From Paraoerskovia marina DSM 21750 (lineage in GTDB: Bacteria; Actinomycetota; Actinomycetes; Actinomycetales; Cellulomonadaceae), in contig NZ_JNIY01000003.1 of assembly GCF_000701465.1 (NCBI RefSeq), forward strand, positions 992,001 to 1,056,000: a stretch of 64,000 nucleotides of DNA, written 5' to 3'. Shown piece after piece: positions 36,494 through 44,806 of this stretch. How positions within the stretch are numbered: the stretch's first letter is position 1; each line of letters starts with the position of its first letter. A program made the translations under genes and the position numbers. Under the pieces are notes generated by a model. It was not told the DNA's origin and ran no database searches. It was given only the letters and a program-made list of their open reading frames with translations.

Positions 36494-37170
36494 GACATCA
36501 GCCGTCGGTAGTGGTCGAGCGCGGGGCCGGGTTCGTCGTCCGCGACCAGGCGTCCCTCGTCGACGACGAGGACGCGGTCCGTGCCGGCGACGACGTCGAG
36601 GTCATGGCTGACGAGGACGAGCTGTTGCGGCAGCGCCAGCAGCCGTGCCGCGATCTCGCGGGTGTTGCGCAGGTCCAGGAGCGTGGTCGGCTCGTCGGCG
36701 ACGACGACGCGGGGCTCGGTCACGAGCACCGAGGTCAGGGCGAGCAGCTGCTTCTGGCCGCCGGAGAGCAGGTGCGCCGGGTGCTCGGCGTGCTCGGCGA
36801 GCCCCACCGTCGTCAGGGCCTCGGCGACCCGTCGTGCACGCTCGGCGCGGGGCAGGGTCCGGGGCAGCGAGTACTCGACGTCCTCCGCCACGGTGGGCAT
36901 CAGGATCTGCGCATCGGGGTCGGTGAAGACGAAGCCGACGCGGCGCCGCACCGCCGGGCCGGAGCGCGCGGTGTCGAGCCCGTCCACGCTGACGCGGCCG
37001 CGGGTGGGGAGGACGAGGCCGTTGAGCAGGCGTGCGAGCGTCGACTTGCCCGAGCCGTTCGCCCCGACGATCCCGATCCGGTGCTCGGTCAGGCGCAGGT
37101 CGACGCCGCGCAGGACGTCGCGGTCGCCGAGCCGGACGTGGACGTCGTCGAGGACGATCCCGCTGCTCAT
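36490..37170 (-). CDS. bioM: Biotin ECF transporter ATPase (BioM)
   Basis: The 226-aa ABC ATPase has Walker A GANGSGKST (~residue 35), Q-loop FTDPDAQILMP (~80), signature LLSGGQKQLLAL (~130), Walker B VVVADEPTTLLDL (~150) and H-loop VSHD (~190). The Q-loop sequence DPDAQI is typical for ECF ATPases. ATG 37170 overlaps the stop of the ligase gene by 4 nt. Confidence 0.9.
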   Translation of the reverse strand: MSSGIVLDDVHVRLGDRDVLRGVDLRLTEHRIGIVGANGSGKSTLARLLNGLVLPTRGRVSVDGLDTARSGPAVRRRVGFVFTDPDAQILMPTVAEDVEYSLPRTLPRAERARRVAEALTTVGLAEHAEHPAHLLSGGQKQLLALTSVLVTEPRVVVADEPTTLLDLRNTREIAARLLALPQQLVLVSHDLDVVAGTDRVLVVDEGRLVADDEPGPALDHYRRLMS

Positions 37171-38549
37171 GCGAGCACCGACAGCTCGGGGACGTCGTCC
37201 TGCACCCAGGCGCTGACGAGCCCGCGGGCGATCTTGCCGTGCACCCGTGGCAAGGACGACACGGCGTACCACCGGGCGGGCCGCTGGACCGGATCGAGCG
37301 CGCTCCGGGCCGCGCGGGCGAGCTGGCCGCGCAGCATCGACCCCGGCTCGCACTCGACCACGGCCACGACGACGGAGCCCTGACGGCGGTGGGGCGCCCC
37401 CACGACGACGACGTCCCGGACGCCCGGTACCGGGCGCAGCGCGGCCTCGACGTCCTCGGGGACCACCGTGGCGCCGTTCGTCGTGATCGCGCCCTCGCCA
37501 CGGCCCCGAAGCCGCAGAGCCGGGCCGTCGGTCTCGACGAGGTCACCGACGCTCGCCCAGTCGCCGTCGTGCACGAGCGGTCCTCGGACACCCCGCAGGT
37601 ATCCGCGGGCCGTCCACGGCGACCGGACCCATGCCTCGGCCAGGTGCGGGGCACCGACGACGGGCCTCCGGTCGATCTCGACGCCGGGGAACGGGTAGAG
37701 CCCGGCACCCGAGTCGACCGCGACGAACGAGAGCTCCGCCGCGCCGTAGTACGCGACCAGCGGGACGCCGTGGGACGCGGCGAGGTCACGGGTCTCGGGG
37801 GTGAGGGCCGCACCCCCGACGATCATCCGCGAGACCGACGACGGCGCACCGGCCCCGATCGCCGACAGCAGGTCGTGGGCGACGGACGGGACGGTGTGGA
37901 CCACGTCGCAGCGGGCCAGCGAGGTGACGGCGTCGGCGTCGGTCGCGGTGAAGCACGCCTCGACGCCGTCCGCCAGGGCGTGTAGCGCCGCGAAGCAGTA
38001 GAGCGAGGACGAGACGGGACCCGGGAGCAGGAGGCGGCTCCCCGGGGGCGTGCCCAGGACCGCGGTCACGTGGGCGAACGAGTCTGTCCACGAAGCACGG
38101 GTCCGCTCCACGGCACGGGGGCGGCCCGTGGCGCCCGCGCTGAAGCCCGCCCACGGGAGGTCGTCGGGCGCCGGGCGGGGCCACGGACCTGCCGCGCCGT
38201 CCGCCCGCTCGTCGGCGGCGCGACCGCGGGCGGAGGCACGTGGCAGGGCGACGTCGACCACGGCGTCGGGCCGGAGGGTCGCCAGCGCCTCGGACCGCTG
38301 CGCGGGTGGCCAACCTGCGTCGCACATCAGGCCGGTCCCGCCGGCGAGGTCGACGGCCAGGAGCGCGACCAGGGCGTCGACCGGGTCGGCGAGAGCGACG
38401 GCGACGGTTCCGGGCGAGAGGCCGAGAGCCCTCGCCCCGGCCACCACGTCGTCCGCCACCTCGTGGCTCGTGCGGGCGCCCCCCGGGCCGCGGAGCGACG
38501 GCCGGGAGGGTTTCGCACGCAGGGCGAGCAGCTGGTGGGCGATCGGCAC
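37167..38549 (-). CDS. ANL-superfamily adenylate-forming ligase in the biotin operon
   Basis: The 460-aa AMP-forming acyl-CoA synthetase/ligase is compact. Motifs: the P-loop as AGATGRPRAV (~residues 138-147; usual form SGTTGxPK), AYYGAAELSF (~265), GDWASVGDLVE (~330) and the C-terminal catalytic lysine in LPRVHGKIARGL (~440). So it looks active. It lies between bioY and bioM with overlaps or close spacing, which suggests it works on biotin, a biotin precursor such as pimelate, or a related acid. That is an inference; such a ligase is not part of the usual BioMNY transporter. Confidence 0.82.
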   Translation of the reverse strand: MPIAHQLLALRAKPSRPSLRGPGGARTSHEVADDVVAGARALGLSPGTVAVALADPVDALVALLAVDLAGGTGLMCDAGWPPAQRSEALATLRPDAVVDVALPRASARGRAADERADGAAGPWPRPAPDDLPWAGFSAGATGRPRAVERTRASWTDSFAHVTAVLGTPPGSRLLLPGPVSSSLYCFAALHALADGVEACFTATDADAVTSLARCDVVHTVPSVAHDLLSAIGAGAPSSVSRMIVGGAALTPETRDLAASHGVPLVAYYGAAELSFVAVDSGAGLYPFPGVEIDRRPVVGAPHLAEAWVRSPWTARGYLRGVRGPLVHDGDWASVGDLVETDGPALRLRGRGEGAITTNGATVVPEDVEAALRPVPGVRDVVVVGAPHRRQGSVVVAVVECEPGSMLRGQLARAARSALDPVQRPARWYAVSSLPRVHGKIARGLVSAWVQDDVPELSVLA

Positions 38550-38555
38550 GGGTCC

Positions 38556-39173
38556 TCAGAACCCCCGATGTGTGAGGACGGCGGGGTAGGCGCGCGCCAC
38601 GCCCACGGTGACGGACGCGGCCAGGACGGCCTTCAGCGCGTCTCCCGGCAGGTAGACGATGTTGGCGAGAGCTGCTGCGGCGAGGTCCATGCCCGTCACG
38701 AGCGCGAGGATCGGGATCGCGACGGCGTAGAGCGCACCGATCCCACCGACGAGGCACGCGACGAGGACGGGCCAAAAGGCCAGGCGTCCACGGCGACCGA
38801 CCGAGCGGTCGACCAGCAGCCCGACGACGAACGCGGCCACGACCCAGCCGAGCAGGTATCCGGCCGACGGGCTCACGAACACCCCGAGGCCTCCACGTCC
38901 GCCGGAGAGCACGGGCAGCCCGACGGCAGCCAGCGCGAGCAGTGTCAGGACGGCGGCCGCCCCGCGACGCGGACCGAGGAGCGCCCCGGCCAGCATGACC
39001 GCCAGCGTCTGCAGCGTGACCGGAACCAGGAGTCCGGGGACCGGGATCGTCCCGGCGACCCCGAAGACGGCGATCAGCGCGGCGAACGTGCCGACCTGGG
39101 CCGCGACCGCGGCGGGACGGGTCGGGGCGGGCGCGGTGGACGCCGGCGCGGTGGACGTGACTGACTCGGTCAT
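38556..39173 (-). CDS. bioY: Biotin transporter S component BioY
   Basis: The 205-aa membrane protein binds biotin for import. After a 20-residue Ala/Pro/Thr-rich N-terminus, BioY features follow: PVTLQTLAVMLAGALLGPRRG (~residues 52-72), SPSAGYLLGWV (~104) and LPGDALKAVLAA near the end. About six TM helices. AAGGAG about 7 nt before ATG 39173 supports the start. First gene of the bioY-ligase-bioM-bioN operon. The 183-nt gap upstream (39174-39356) has a TAGGGC-like box but no operator I can name. Confidence 0.92.
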   Translation of the reverse strand: MTESVTSTAPASTAPAPTRPAAVAAQVGTFAALIAVFGVAGTIPVPGLLVPVTLQTLAVMLAGALLGPRRGAAAVLTLLALAAVGLPVLSGGRGGLGVFVSPSAGYLLGWVVAAFVVGLLVDRSVGRRGRLAFWPVLVACLVGGIGALYAVAIPILALVTGMDLAAAALANIVYLPGDALKAVLAASVTVGVARAYPAVLTHRGF

Positions 39174-39356
39174 CGAGAGCTCCTTCGGTCGGGCCCGGGA
39201 CGGGCACGCCCTACTGTTCCGCGACCGCCTCGTCCCGGTCGTCGTGGAGCATGGCCACTCTTTCGGCCGTCGGGGTGGTGGCACTCGACAACCGGCTGGC
39301 GACAGTCACCAACACGGGGCCCGCTATCGCGGGGCTCTGTGCACGATCTCTACAAA

Positions 39357-40082
39357 CTAGAACTCTCCGGGCAGCGCCCGGCGTACGACGATCCGGGTCC
39401 AGGCGCCGAGGTAGACGTGGTCGCCGTCGAGCAGCTCGTGCTGGCGCCCGACGGGGAGCCGGTGCGTGGGAAGCGGCGAGCCGCGCCGTCGCAGATAGGT
39501 CCCGTTCGACGAGCCCAGGTCCTCGACCCACCATCGCCGACCGTCCGTCGTCAGCCGGCAGTGCGCGCGTGAGACGGCGGTGTCGTGGCCGCACTCGATG
39601 TCGGGGGTGACGGGGTTGGGGCCCGACTCGCGGCCGACGGTGAGCGACGCGGCGCGCGCCGTGACGAGCTCCGGGTCGCCGGGCGCCGGGGGCGTGCCGA
39701 GCGCGTGCTGCGAGGCGTGCCACCCGAGGTCGACGGAACGCTCGACCAGCCACGGCTCGGCGGTCGGCGGGGACGGGGCCGTCGGAGCGGTCATCTGCTG
39801 CCGGTACGTGGGGGTCGACGACGTCGCCGGGCGCACCCGGGCGGAGGCGACGCTGCCGGTGACGGGGACCGACGGAGACCGGGAGGCGTTCTGCAACGGC
39901 GTGCCGCAGGCCTCGCAGAACGCGGCACGGGGGTCGGACGCCATGCCGCACTGCGTGCACGCGGCAGCGGAAGTGCCCATCCGCTCGATCAGCGCCGTGC
40001 CGTCCACCGGTGCACCGCAGACCGAGCACGGGTCGGTGCGGGTGGAGTGTCCGCGGGTGCACAGACGAGTCATCGTCGGCAC
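39357..40082 (-). CDS. Zinc-ribbon and FHA-domain protein downstream of pknG
   Basis: The 241-aa protein has N-terminal Cys pairs (Cys19/Cys22 in DPCSVCG; ACTQCG; FCEACG), probably zinc ribbons. A Pro/Thr-rich linker (~75-115) leads to a C-terminal FHA domain with all phosphothreonine-binding motifs: LTVGRESG (~150), VSRAHCRL (~170), DLGSSNGTYLR (~187). FHA domains bind phosphothreonine, so PknG or an autophosphorylated partner is the likely ligand. Start could be GTG 40082 or ATG 40073; the latter overlaps the stop of a possible 10-codon leader ORF (ATG at 40102) preceded by GAGGAG. Confidence 0.83.
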   Translation of the reverse strand: MPTMTRLCTRGHSTRTDPCSVCGAPVDGTALIERMGTSAAACTQCGMASDPRAAFCEACGTPLQNASRSPSVPVTGSVASARVRPATSSTPTYRQQMTAPTAPSPPTAEPWLVERSVDLGWHASQHALGTPPAPGDPELVTARAASLTVGRESGPNPVTPDIECGHDTAVSRAHCRLTTDGRRWWVEDLGSSNGTYLRRRGSPLPTHRLPVGRQHELLDGDHVYLGAWTRIVVRRALPGEF

Positions 40083-40149
40083 GCCCCGGGTGGCACAAGC
40101 ATCACATTCTCCTCGTCGCGAATCGTTGCGTAGAGCCTATCGGACACGG

Positions 40150-42333
40150 TCACCACCAGGTCCAGCGGCGCACCGCGTTCGCCCGGTCGACGAGTGCGGA
40201 CCGTCGGGCGGGGGAGTCCGACATCGCCGCCGTCCGCCGGTACGTGGCCTCGAGCGCGTCGCGCAGGTCGGCCTCGGTCGCGCGGATCCCGCCGATGTCC
40301 ACCGACGCGTCCTCCCCGTGCGCCCTGACCTCCTGCAGCGCCGCGTCGAGCACGACGGCGCGCAGCTCGAGCCGTTCGCGCGGGACGAGGGAGAGGACGT
40401 CGAGACCGTCGAGGGCGTCGTGGAGGGCGGGAAGTCCACGCCCGGCACCGACGAGCAGGTGCGCGCGCCGGATCCGGGCCTGGGCGTACGACGCCCGGGT
40501 CGAGCCGACGCGTTCCAGTGCTGCCAGTGCCGCGTCGACGTCGCCGCGCTCGCGGTAGAGCCGCGCCAGGGCGAAGCACGCGACGGGCGTGTAGTTCGCG
40601 TCGGTGTCCGCGCAGATCGAGTACAGACGTTCCGAGACCTCGAGGTCGCCCTGCATCTCGCACGCCGTCGCCAGAGCGAGCTTGGGAGCGAGTTCGCCGG
40701 GAACCTGCCCGTAGACGGCGTTGAACGCCGCGCAGGCGGCCGAGCCGTCCCCGTCGATCAGGTGGGTCAGGCCCTCGATCCAGAGCGCGCGCCAGTCCCA
40801 GGGGTCGAGCGCGAGGACGGCAGCGGTCGACTCGCGGGCACGGGCCGTCTCGCCGATCTCGGCATAGGTGCGGGCGCGGTGCAGGTGCACCTCGGGCGAC
40901 TCCGTCGGTGCCGCGGCGAGGACCTGCAGGCGCGCGGCAGGGTCGAGCGACTCGACGCCGGCGAGCCAGGCGGTCGACGGGTCGGTCTCGTCGACCTGGA
41001 GGTAGGGCAGCTCGGAGGCGTGCAGCGGGCGGTCGGGCGCGTCGTAGATCGGCACGACGAAGTGCACCGAGGCCGTCGACCGCGGCTCGGGCTTCTCCGC
41101 GTCGGTCGCGACGACCTCGCGCAGTACGCCGACGAGCTGGGAGCGCAGTTCGTCGACCGAGGCGAACCGGTCGAGCGGCTCAGCGGCGCACGCCTTCTGG
41201 AGCAACCGGTAGAACGAGTCGTACCGCTCGAACTCCGGGACGAGGACGACCGGTGGGAGGTGGACGCTGTACGTCGTCGTGGGATCGGGGATGCGCGTGC
41301 ACATCCGCAGCAGGGTGCGCCCGATCGTGAAGATGTCCGAGGCGACCGACGGGCCCAGCGCCGCGATCTCCGGCGCCTGGTAGCCGACGGTCCCGTAGAT
41401 GAGGCTCGTGGCGTCGTCGGCCCGCCGTACCCCACCGAGGTCGATCAGCTTGACGACGTCGCCCTGCTGGATCACGTTGTCCGGCTTGAAGTCGCAGAAC
41501 AGCAGGCCTGCGTCGTGCAGGTAGGAGAAGGCCGGCAGGACGTCGAGGATGTACGCGATCGCCTGGTCCACCGGGATCGGCTGTTTCGAGGTGCGGATCC
41601 GGCGGTCGAGGATGTCCCGCAGCGACGAGCCGCCCGCGTACTCCATCACGGTGTAGCCGACCTCGTCGTGCATCACGAAGTTGAAGATCTCGACGATGGA
41701 CGGGTGGGACACCTCGGCCAGGAACTGCCGCTCGGAGATCGCGACCGCCTGGGCCTCCGCGTCACCGGTGTTGAGGAGGCCCTTGAGCACGACCCAACGG
41801 CCCGAGACGTTGAGGTCGCGGCCCAGATAGACCCATCCGAGGCCCCCGTGCGCGAGGCAGCCGGCCACCTCGTACTGGCCTGCCAGGACGTCGCCCGGGC
41901 GGAGCCGTGGGGTGAAGTCGAACGCCGCACCGCAGGACGGGCAGAAGCCTCGTTCGCGGCCGGGCTCGCCGTTCGCCGCGCGTCCGACGGGACGACCGCA
42001 GGCGCCGCAGTGGCGTCGGTCCTCCGGGACGCGGGGCGAGTCCCAGATCAGTCGACGAGGGTCGGTGACCGGGGCGGGCGGCACGCTGGTGACCCCTGCG
42101 CCGAGCCGCTCCACGCGGAGCCGCAGCGAGTCGGTGCCTCGGCGTCCGGTCGAGCGCTCGGAGCCCCGGGTGCGCGACGAGCCGACAGGGGCGACGGCGA
42201 GGCTCGAGGAGGACGACCGGGGTCCCGGGTCCGAGGCGAGGTCGGGCTCACGGGCGTCCGGGACCCACGAGACCTGGTGCGTCGCGTCGGCGCCCTGCGG
42301 CGGGAGCAGCGCGTGGGTGCGCTCGTCACTCAT
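40150..42333 (-). CDS. pknG: Serine/threonine protein kinase PknG
   Basis: PknG regulates central nitrogen/carbon metabolism by phosphorylating FHA regulators (OdhI/GarA), thereby controlling 2-oxoglutarate dehydrogenase. The 727-aa protein has a disordered Ser/Arg/Pro N-terminus, a rubredoxin-like Cys4 region (CGACGRP...CPSCG, ~residues 108-135), the kinase domain (LAHGGLGWVYLG loop ~155; WVVLKG lysine; catalytic FCDFKPDN ~279; metal motif IDLGG ~298), then ~260 residues of TPR-like helices. CDFKPDN and DLG are characteristic of PknG. GGGAGGG before ATG 42333 fixes the start, which overlaps the glnH stop. Confidence 0.94.
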   Translation of the reverse strand: MSDERTHALLPPQGADATHQVSWVPDAREPDLASDPGPRSSSSSLAVAPVGSSRTRGSERSTGRRGTDSLRLRVERLGAGVTSVPPAPVTDPRRLIWDSPRVPEDRRHCGACGRPVGRAANGEPGRERGFCPSCGAAFDFTPRLRPGDVLAGQYEVAGCLAHGGLGWVYLGRDLNVSGRWVVLKGLLNTGDAEAQAVAISERQFLAEVSHPSIVEIFNFVMHDEVGYTVMEYAGGSSLRDILDRRIRTSKQPIPVDQAIAYILDVLPAFSYLHDAGLLFCDFKPDNVIQQGDVVKLIDLGGVRRADDATSLIYGTVGYQAPEIAALGPSVASDIFTIGRTLLRMCTRIPDPTTTYSVHLPPVVLVPEFERYDSFYRLLQKACAAEPLDRFASVDELRSQLVGVLREVVATDAEKPEPRSTASVHFVVPIYDAPDRPLHASELPYLQVDETDPSTAWLAGVESLDPAARLQVLAAAPTESPEVHLHRARTYAEIGETARARESTAAVLALDPWDWRALWIEGLTHLIDGDGSAACAAFNAVYGQVPGELAPKLALATACEMQGDLEVSERLYSICADTDANYTPVACFALARLYRERGDVDAALAALERVGSTRASYAQARIRRAHLLVGAGRGLPALHDALDGLDVLSLVPRERLELRAVVLDAALQEVRAHGEDASVDIGGIRATEADLRDALEATYRRTAAMSDSPARRSALVDRANAVRRWTWW

Positions 42334-43334
42334 GGTGCCCTCCCGTAGACCGGCGTCGGGGCCGAGTCCACCGGACCCAGCGTCGACGCGAACCACGTCT
42401 CGTAGGACGACATCCAGGACCCGTCGGCGACGCGCTCCTCGAGGACCGCGTTGATGGTCTCGACCAGGTCGACCTCGTCACGGTGCGTGGCGACCCCGTA
42501 CGGCTCGGCGCTCATCGGCGGGCCGACGACCTTGGCGTGCGGGTCCTGGACGGCCAGACCCGCGAGGACCGTGTCGTCCGCGGAGATCGCGTCGACGGTG
42601 CGCTGCTGGAACTTCACGAGACAGTCGGTGTGCGTGCGGCCCGGGACGATCGTGATCCCGGGGATGGCGTCGAGCGCCTCGATCGTCGTCGTCTGGGCTG
42701 CCGCGCAGACGGTCCGGCCCTCGAGGTCGCCGACGCCGTCGATCTCGTCGTCCCGGTCCACGAGGAGTCGTTGGCTGGAGTGCAGGTACTCCGCGGAGAA
42801 GGCCACCCGCTCCCAGCGGTTGCACGTGATCGTGTACGCCCGGGCGACGATGTCGACGTCGTCCGCCTCGAGCGCCGAGGCCCGTTGCCGGGCCTCGAGA
42901 ACGACGAACTCGAGGGCGTCCGGGTCGCCGATCACGGCCTCCGCGATCCAGGAGGCGACGTCGACGTCGAAGCCCACGATCTCGCGCGTGAACGGGTCGC
43001 GGGACGAGAGATTGACCGAGTCGGAGGAGACGCCGACGCGGAGATGACCCCGGTCCCGGATCTCCGCCATCGTGGATCCCGGTGCGAAGTCCTCGGGTTC
43101 GGGAACCTCGCCCACGGGCGCGTACGACGCCGTCGGGTCCTCGCAGGCCTCGCCCGGTTCGGCGCTGTCCTCGTTCGGTGCGGTCGAGTCGGCCGTCGGT
43201 GCGGGCGGCAGAGGTTCGAGCGGCGAGTCGACCGCACCGCCGTCGGCCGTGCCCGTGCCGGTGCAGCCGGTCAGCAGCGCGAGCCCGATCAGGACGGACA
43301 CCGTGGACCGCAGCCTCTTGCGTGCCCGCCTCAT
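42330..43334 (-). CDS. glnH: GlnH-type amino-acid-binding lipoprotein of the PknG system
   Basis: The 334-aa lipoprotein has an Arg-rich start, hydrophobic signal and lipobox (ALLTGC, Cys24), then a Thr/Pro/Asp-rich linker, and a periplasmic binding protein type II domain (GHLRVGVSSDSVNLSSRDP, ~residue 95; IVGFDVDVASWIAEAVIG; ISADDTVLAGLAVQ). In mycobacteria and corynebacteria GlnH senses aspartate/glutamate and signals through GlnX to PknG. Starts and stops overlap both neighbours by 4 nt (ATGA). Confidence 0.88.
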   Translation of the reverse strand: MRRARKRLRSTVSVLIGLALLTGCTGTGTADGGAVDSPLEPLPPAPTADSTAPNEDSAEPGEACEDPTASYAPVGEVPEPEDFAPGSTMAEIRDRGHLRVGVSSDSVNLSSRDPFTREIVGFDVDVASWIAEAVIGDPDALEFVVLEARQRASALEADDVDIVARAYTITCNRWERVAFSAEYLHSSQRLLVDRDDEIDGVGDLEGRTVCAAAQTTTIEALDAIPGITIVPGRTHTDCLVKFQQRTVDAISADDTVLAGLAVQDPHAKVVGPPMSAEPYGVATHRDEVDLVETINAVLEERVADGSWMSSYETWFASTLGPVDSAPTPVYGRAP

Positions 43335-44611
43335 CGGTACTCGTCCAGACGTCGGGCCAGACCCCACCAGACACCCGCGGCGCCGACCGTCAGGCCGACG
43401 GCGGCGACCGTCGACGCGAGCGACGTCATGTCCTCGGCGGCGGCGAACTCCTCGTCGGCGCGCGCTGTCGCGGCGCGGACCTCGGTCTCGGCCGCGTTGC
43501 GGAACTGGGAGAACGACGCGTTCGCGCTCGAGTGGCTCTGGTCGGTGGACATGTCGACGGCGCCGGACCAGTCGCCTGCGTCGTCCATCGCACGGATCTC
43601 GTCGTGCCGCTGGTTCCACGTCATCAGGTTCGCCTTGGCGGTGCCGCCGACACCGCCGTGCTCGTTGGCCGTCTGGATCTGGTCGTACGCGCGGTCGAGC
43701 GCGAGCTCGACCGCCTGCTCCCGCTCGTCCCCCGATCCCTGCTGGATCAGGCCCAGGCTCTCGTTCGACTTGGCCGTGTTGGCCGACGCCTGGGCGCCCG
43801 ACATGAGGGTCGCCACAGAGTACGGCCCGTCGCGTGCCTCGAGCGCGGTGGTCCGCGCGTCCTCGATCAGGAGGATCGTCACGGTTCCGGCGACGAGGAC
43901 CACGAGGGTGGCGAAGGCCATCCCCGGGTTCACGAGCCGGTGCGTGCGGGCGGCGAGCCAGATCTGCACACCGAGCAGCACGGCGAGGACGACCAGGAAC
44001 GGGACCGCGACGGCGGTCGCGACACCGGTGCCGTCGATCGCGCTGCGGACCCGGTAGTCCCCCCGCGAGATCAGGGTCGCAAGATCGGGCCGGATGTCCT
44101 CGCGCAGGAGCGTCGAGGCGTTGGACAGGTACGCGGCCCCGACCGCGAGTCCCTGCCGGTTGTTCGCCTGGGCCTGCGCGGCCAGGTTGTTGTACGTCGA
44201 CAGGTCCACGTTGATCTGGCTGAGGTAGGCGGCGTCTCCGCTCGAACCCGTCCGTGCCAGCTGCGGGAGCATCGACGACGCGGTGTCCATCTCCGCGGCG
44301 AACTGCGCCAGGGTGTCGACCTCGTCACGCCCGGCGGCAAGGAACGCGTTCGTCGCGTACGCGTCCGCGCTCGCGAGCGCCGTGCTCGTCGCCTGGATGT
44401 CGCCGAGCCTCGACGCCTCCTCGCCCGCGGTCCGCAGTGCGGACTCCTGCGACCGTGCGACCCCGGAGACGACGACACCTGCCGTGGCGACGACGACGAG
44501 GCAGAGGACGAGGAGCGCGCGAATGAGCCCCGGGGTGCCGGCCAGCGCCGCTGCGACCGTTCCCGTCCGGCTCGCGGGACGGTGCACGCCCCACCGCGCC
44601 TGTTGCGCCAT
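43331..44611 (-). CDS. glnX: GlnX-type membrane signalling protein
   Basis: The 426-aa protein has four TM segments (~residues 28-52, 198-222, 231-251 and 397-419) and two helical extracytoplasmic regions that resemble four-helix-bundle sensor domains (e.g. AEMDTASSMLPQLAR and the stretch around QTANEHGGVGG). The C-terminus is a short charged LARRLDEYR tail. It matches GlnX, the membrane link between GlnH and PknG; order glnX-glnH-pknG is the same as in corynebacteria and mycobacteria. ATG 44611 begins the operon. Confidence 0.85.
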   Translation of the reverse strand: MAQQARWGVHRPASRTGTVAAALAGTPGLIRALLVLCLVVVATAGVVVSGVARSQESALRTAGEEASRLGDIQATSTALASADAYATNAFLAAGRDEVDTLAQFAAEMDTASSMLPQLARTGSSGDAAYLSQINVDLSTYNNLAAQAQANNRQGLAVGAAYLSNASTLLREDIRPDLATLISRGDYRVRSAIDGTGVATAVAVPFLVVLAVLLGVQIWLAARTHRLVNPGMAFATLVVLVAGTVTILLIEDARTTALEARDGPYSVATLMSGAQASANTAKSNESLGLIQQGSGDEREQAVELALDRAYDQIQTANEHGGVGGTAKANLMTWNQRHDEIRAMDDAGDWSGAVDMSTDQSHSSANASFSQFRNAAETEVRAATARADEEFAAAEDMTSLASTVAAVGLTVGAAGVWWGLARRLDEYR

Positions 44612-44638
44612 CGACGCTCCTGTCCGTCAGTGGTCAAG

Positions 44639-44711
<73 letters not shown>

Positions 44712-44806
44712 GCGGGGACCATCTTAGGGGGGTTCGGGCAAATCGATCGGGTCACGCTACGGCGCGCATCTTTTGCGTCTTCACCTCACCACGTCAGGAT
44801 GAGCAG

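Noticed and set aside
36490-37170. A longer BioM beginning upstream of ATG 37170.
   Set aside because: The extension overlaps the ligase coding sequence in another frame and is Arg/Pro-rich with no ABC ATPase character.
39174-39356. Biotin riboswitch or named BioQ/BirA operator upstream of bioY.
   Set aside because: No known biotin riboswitch exists and I found no convincing BioQ-type palindrome; only a TAGGGC-like box is visible.
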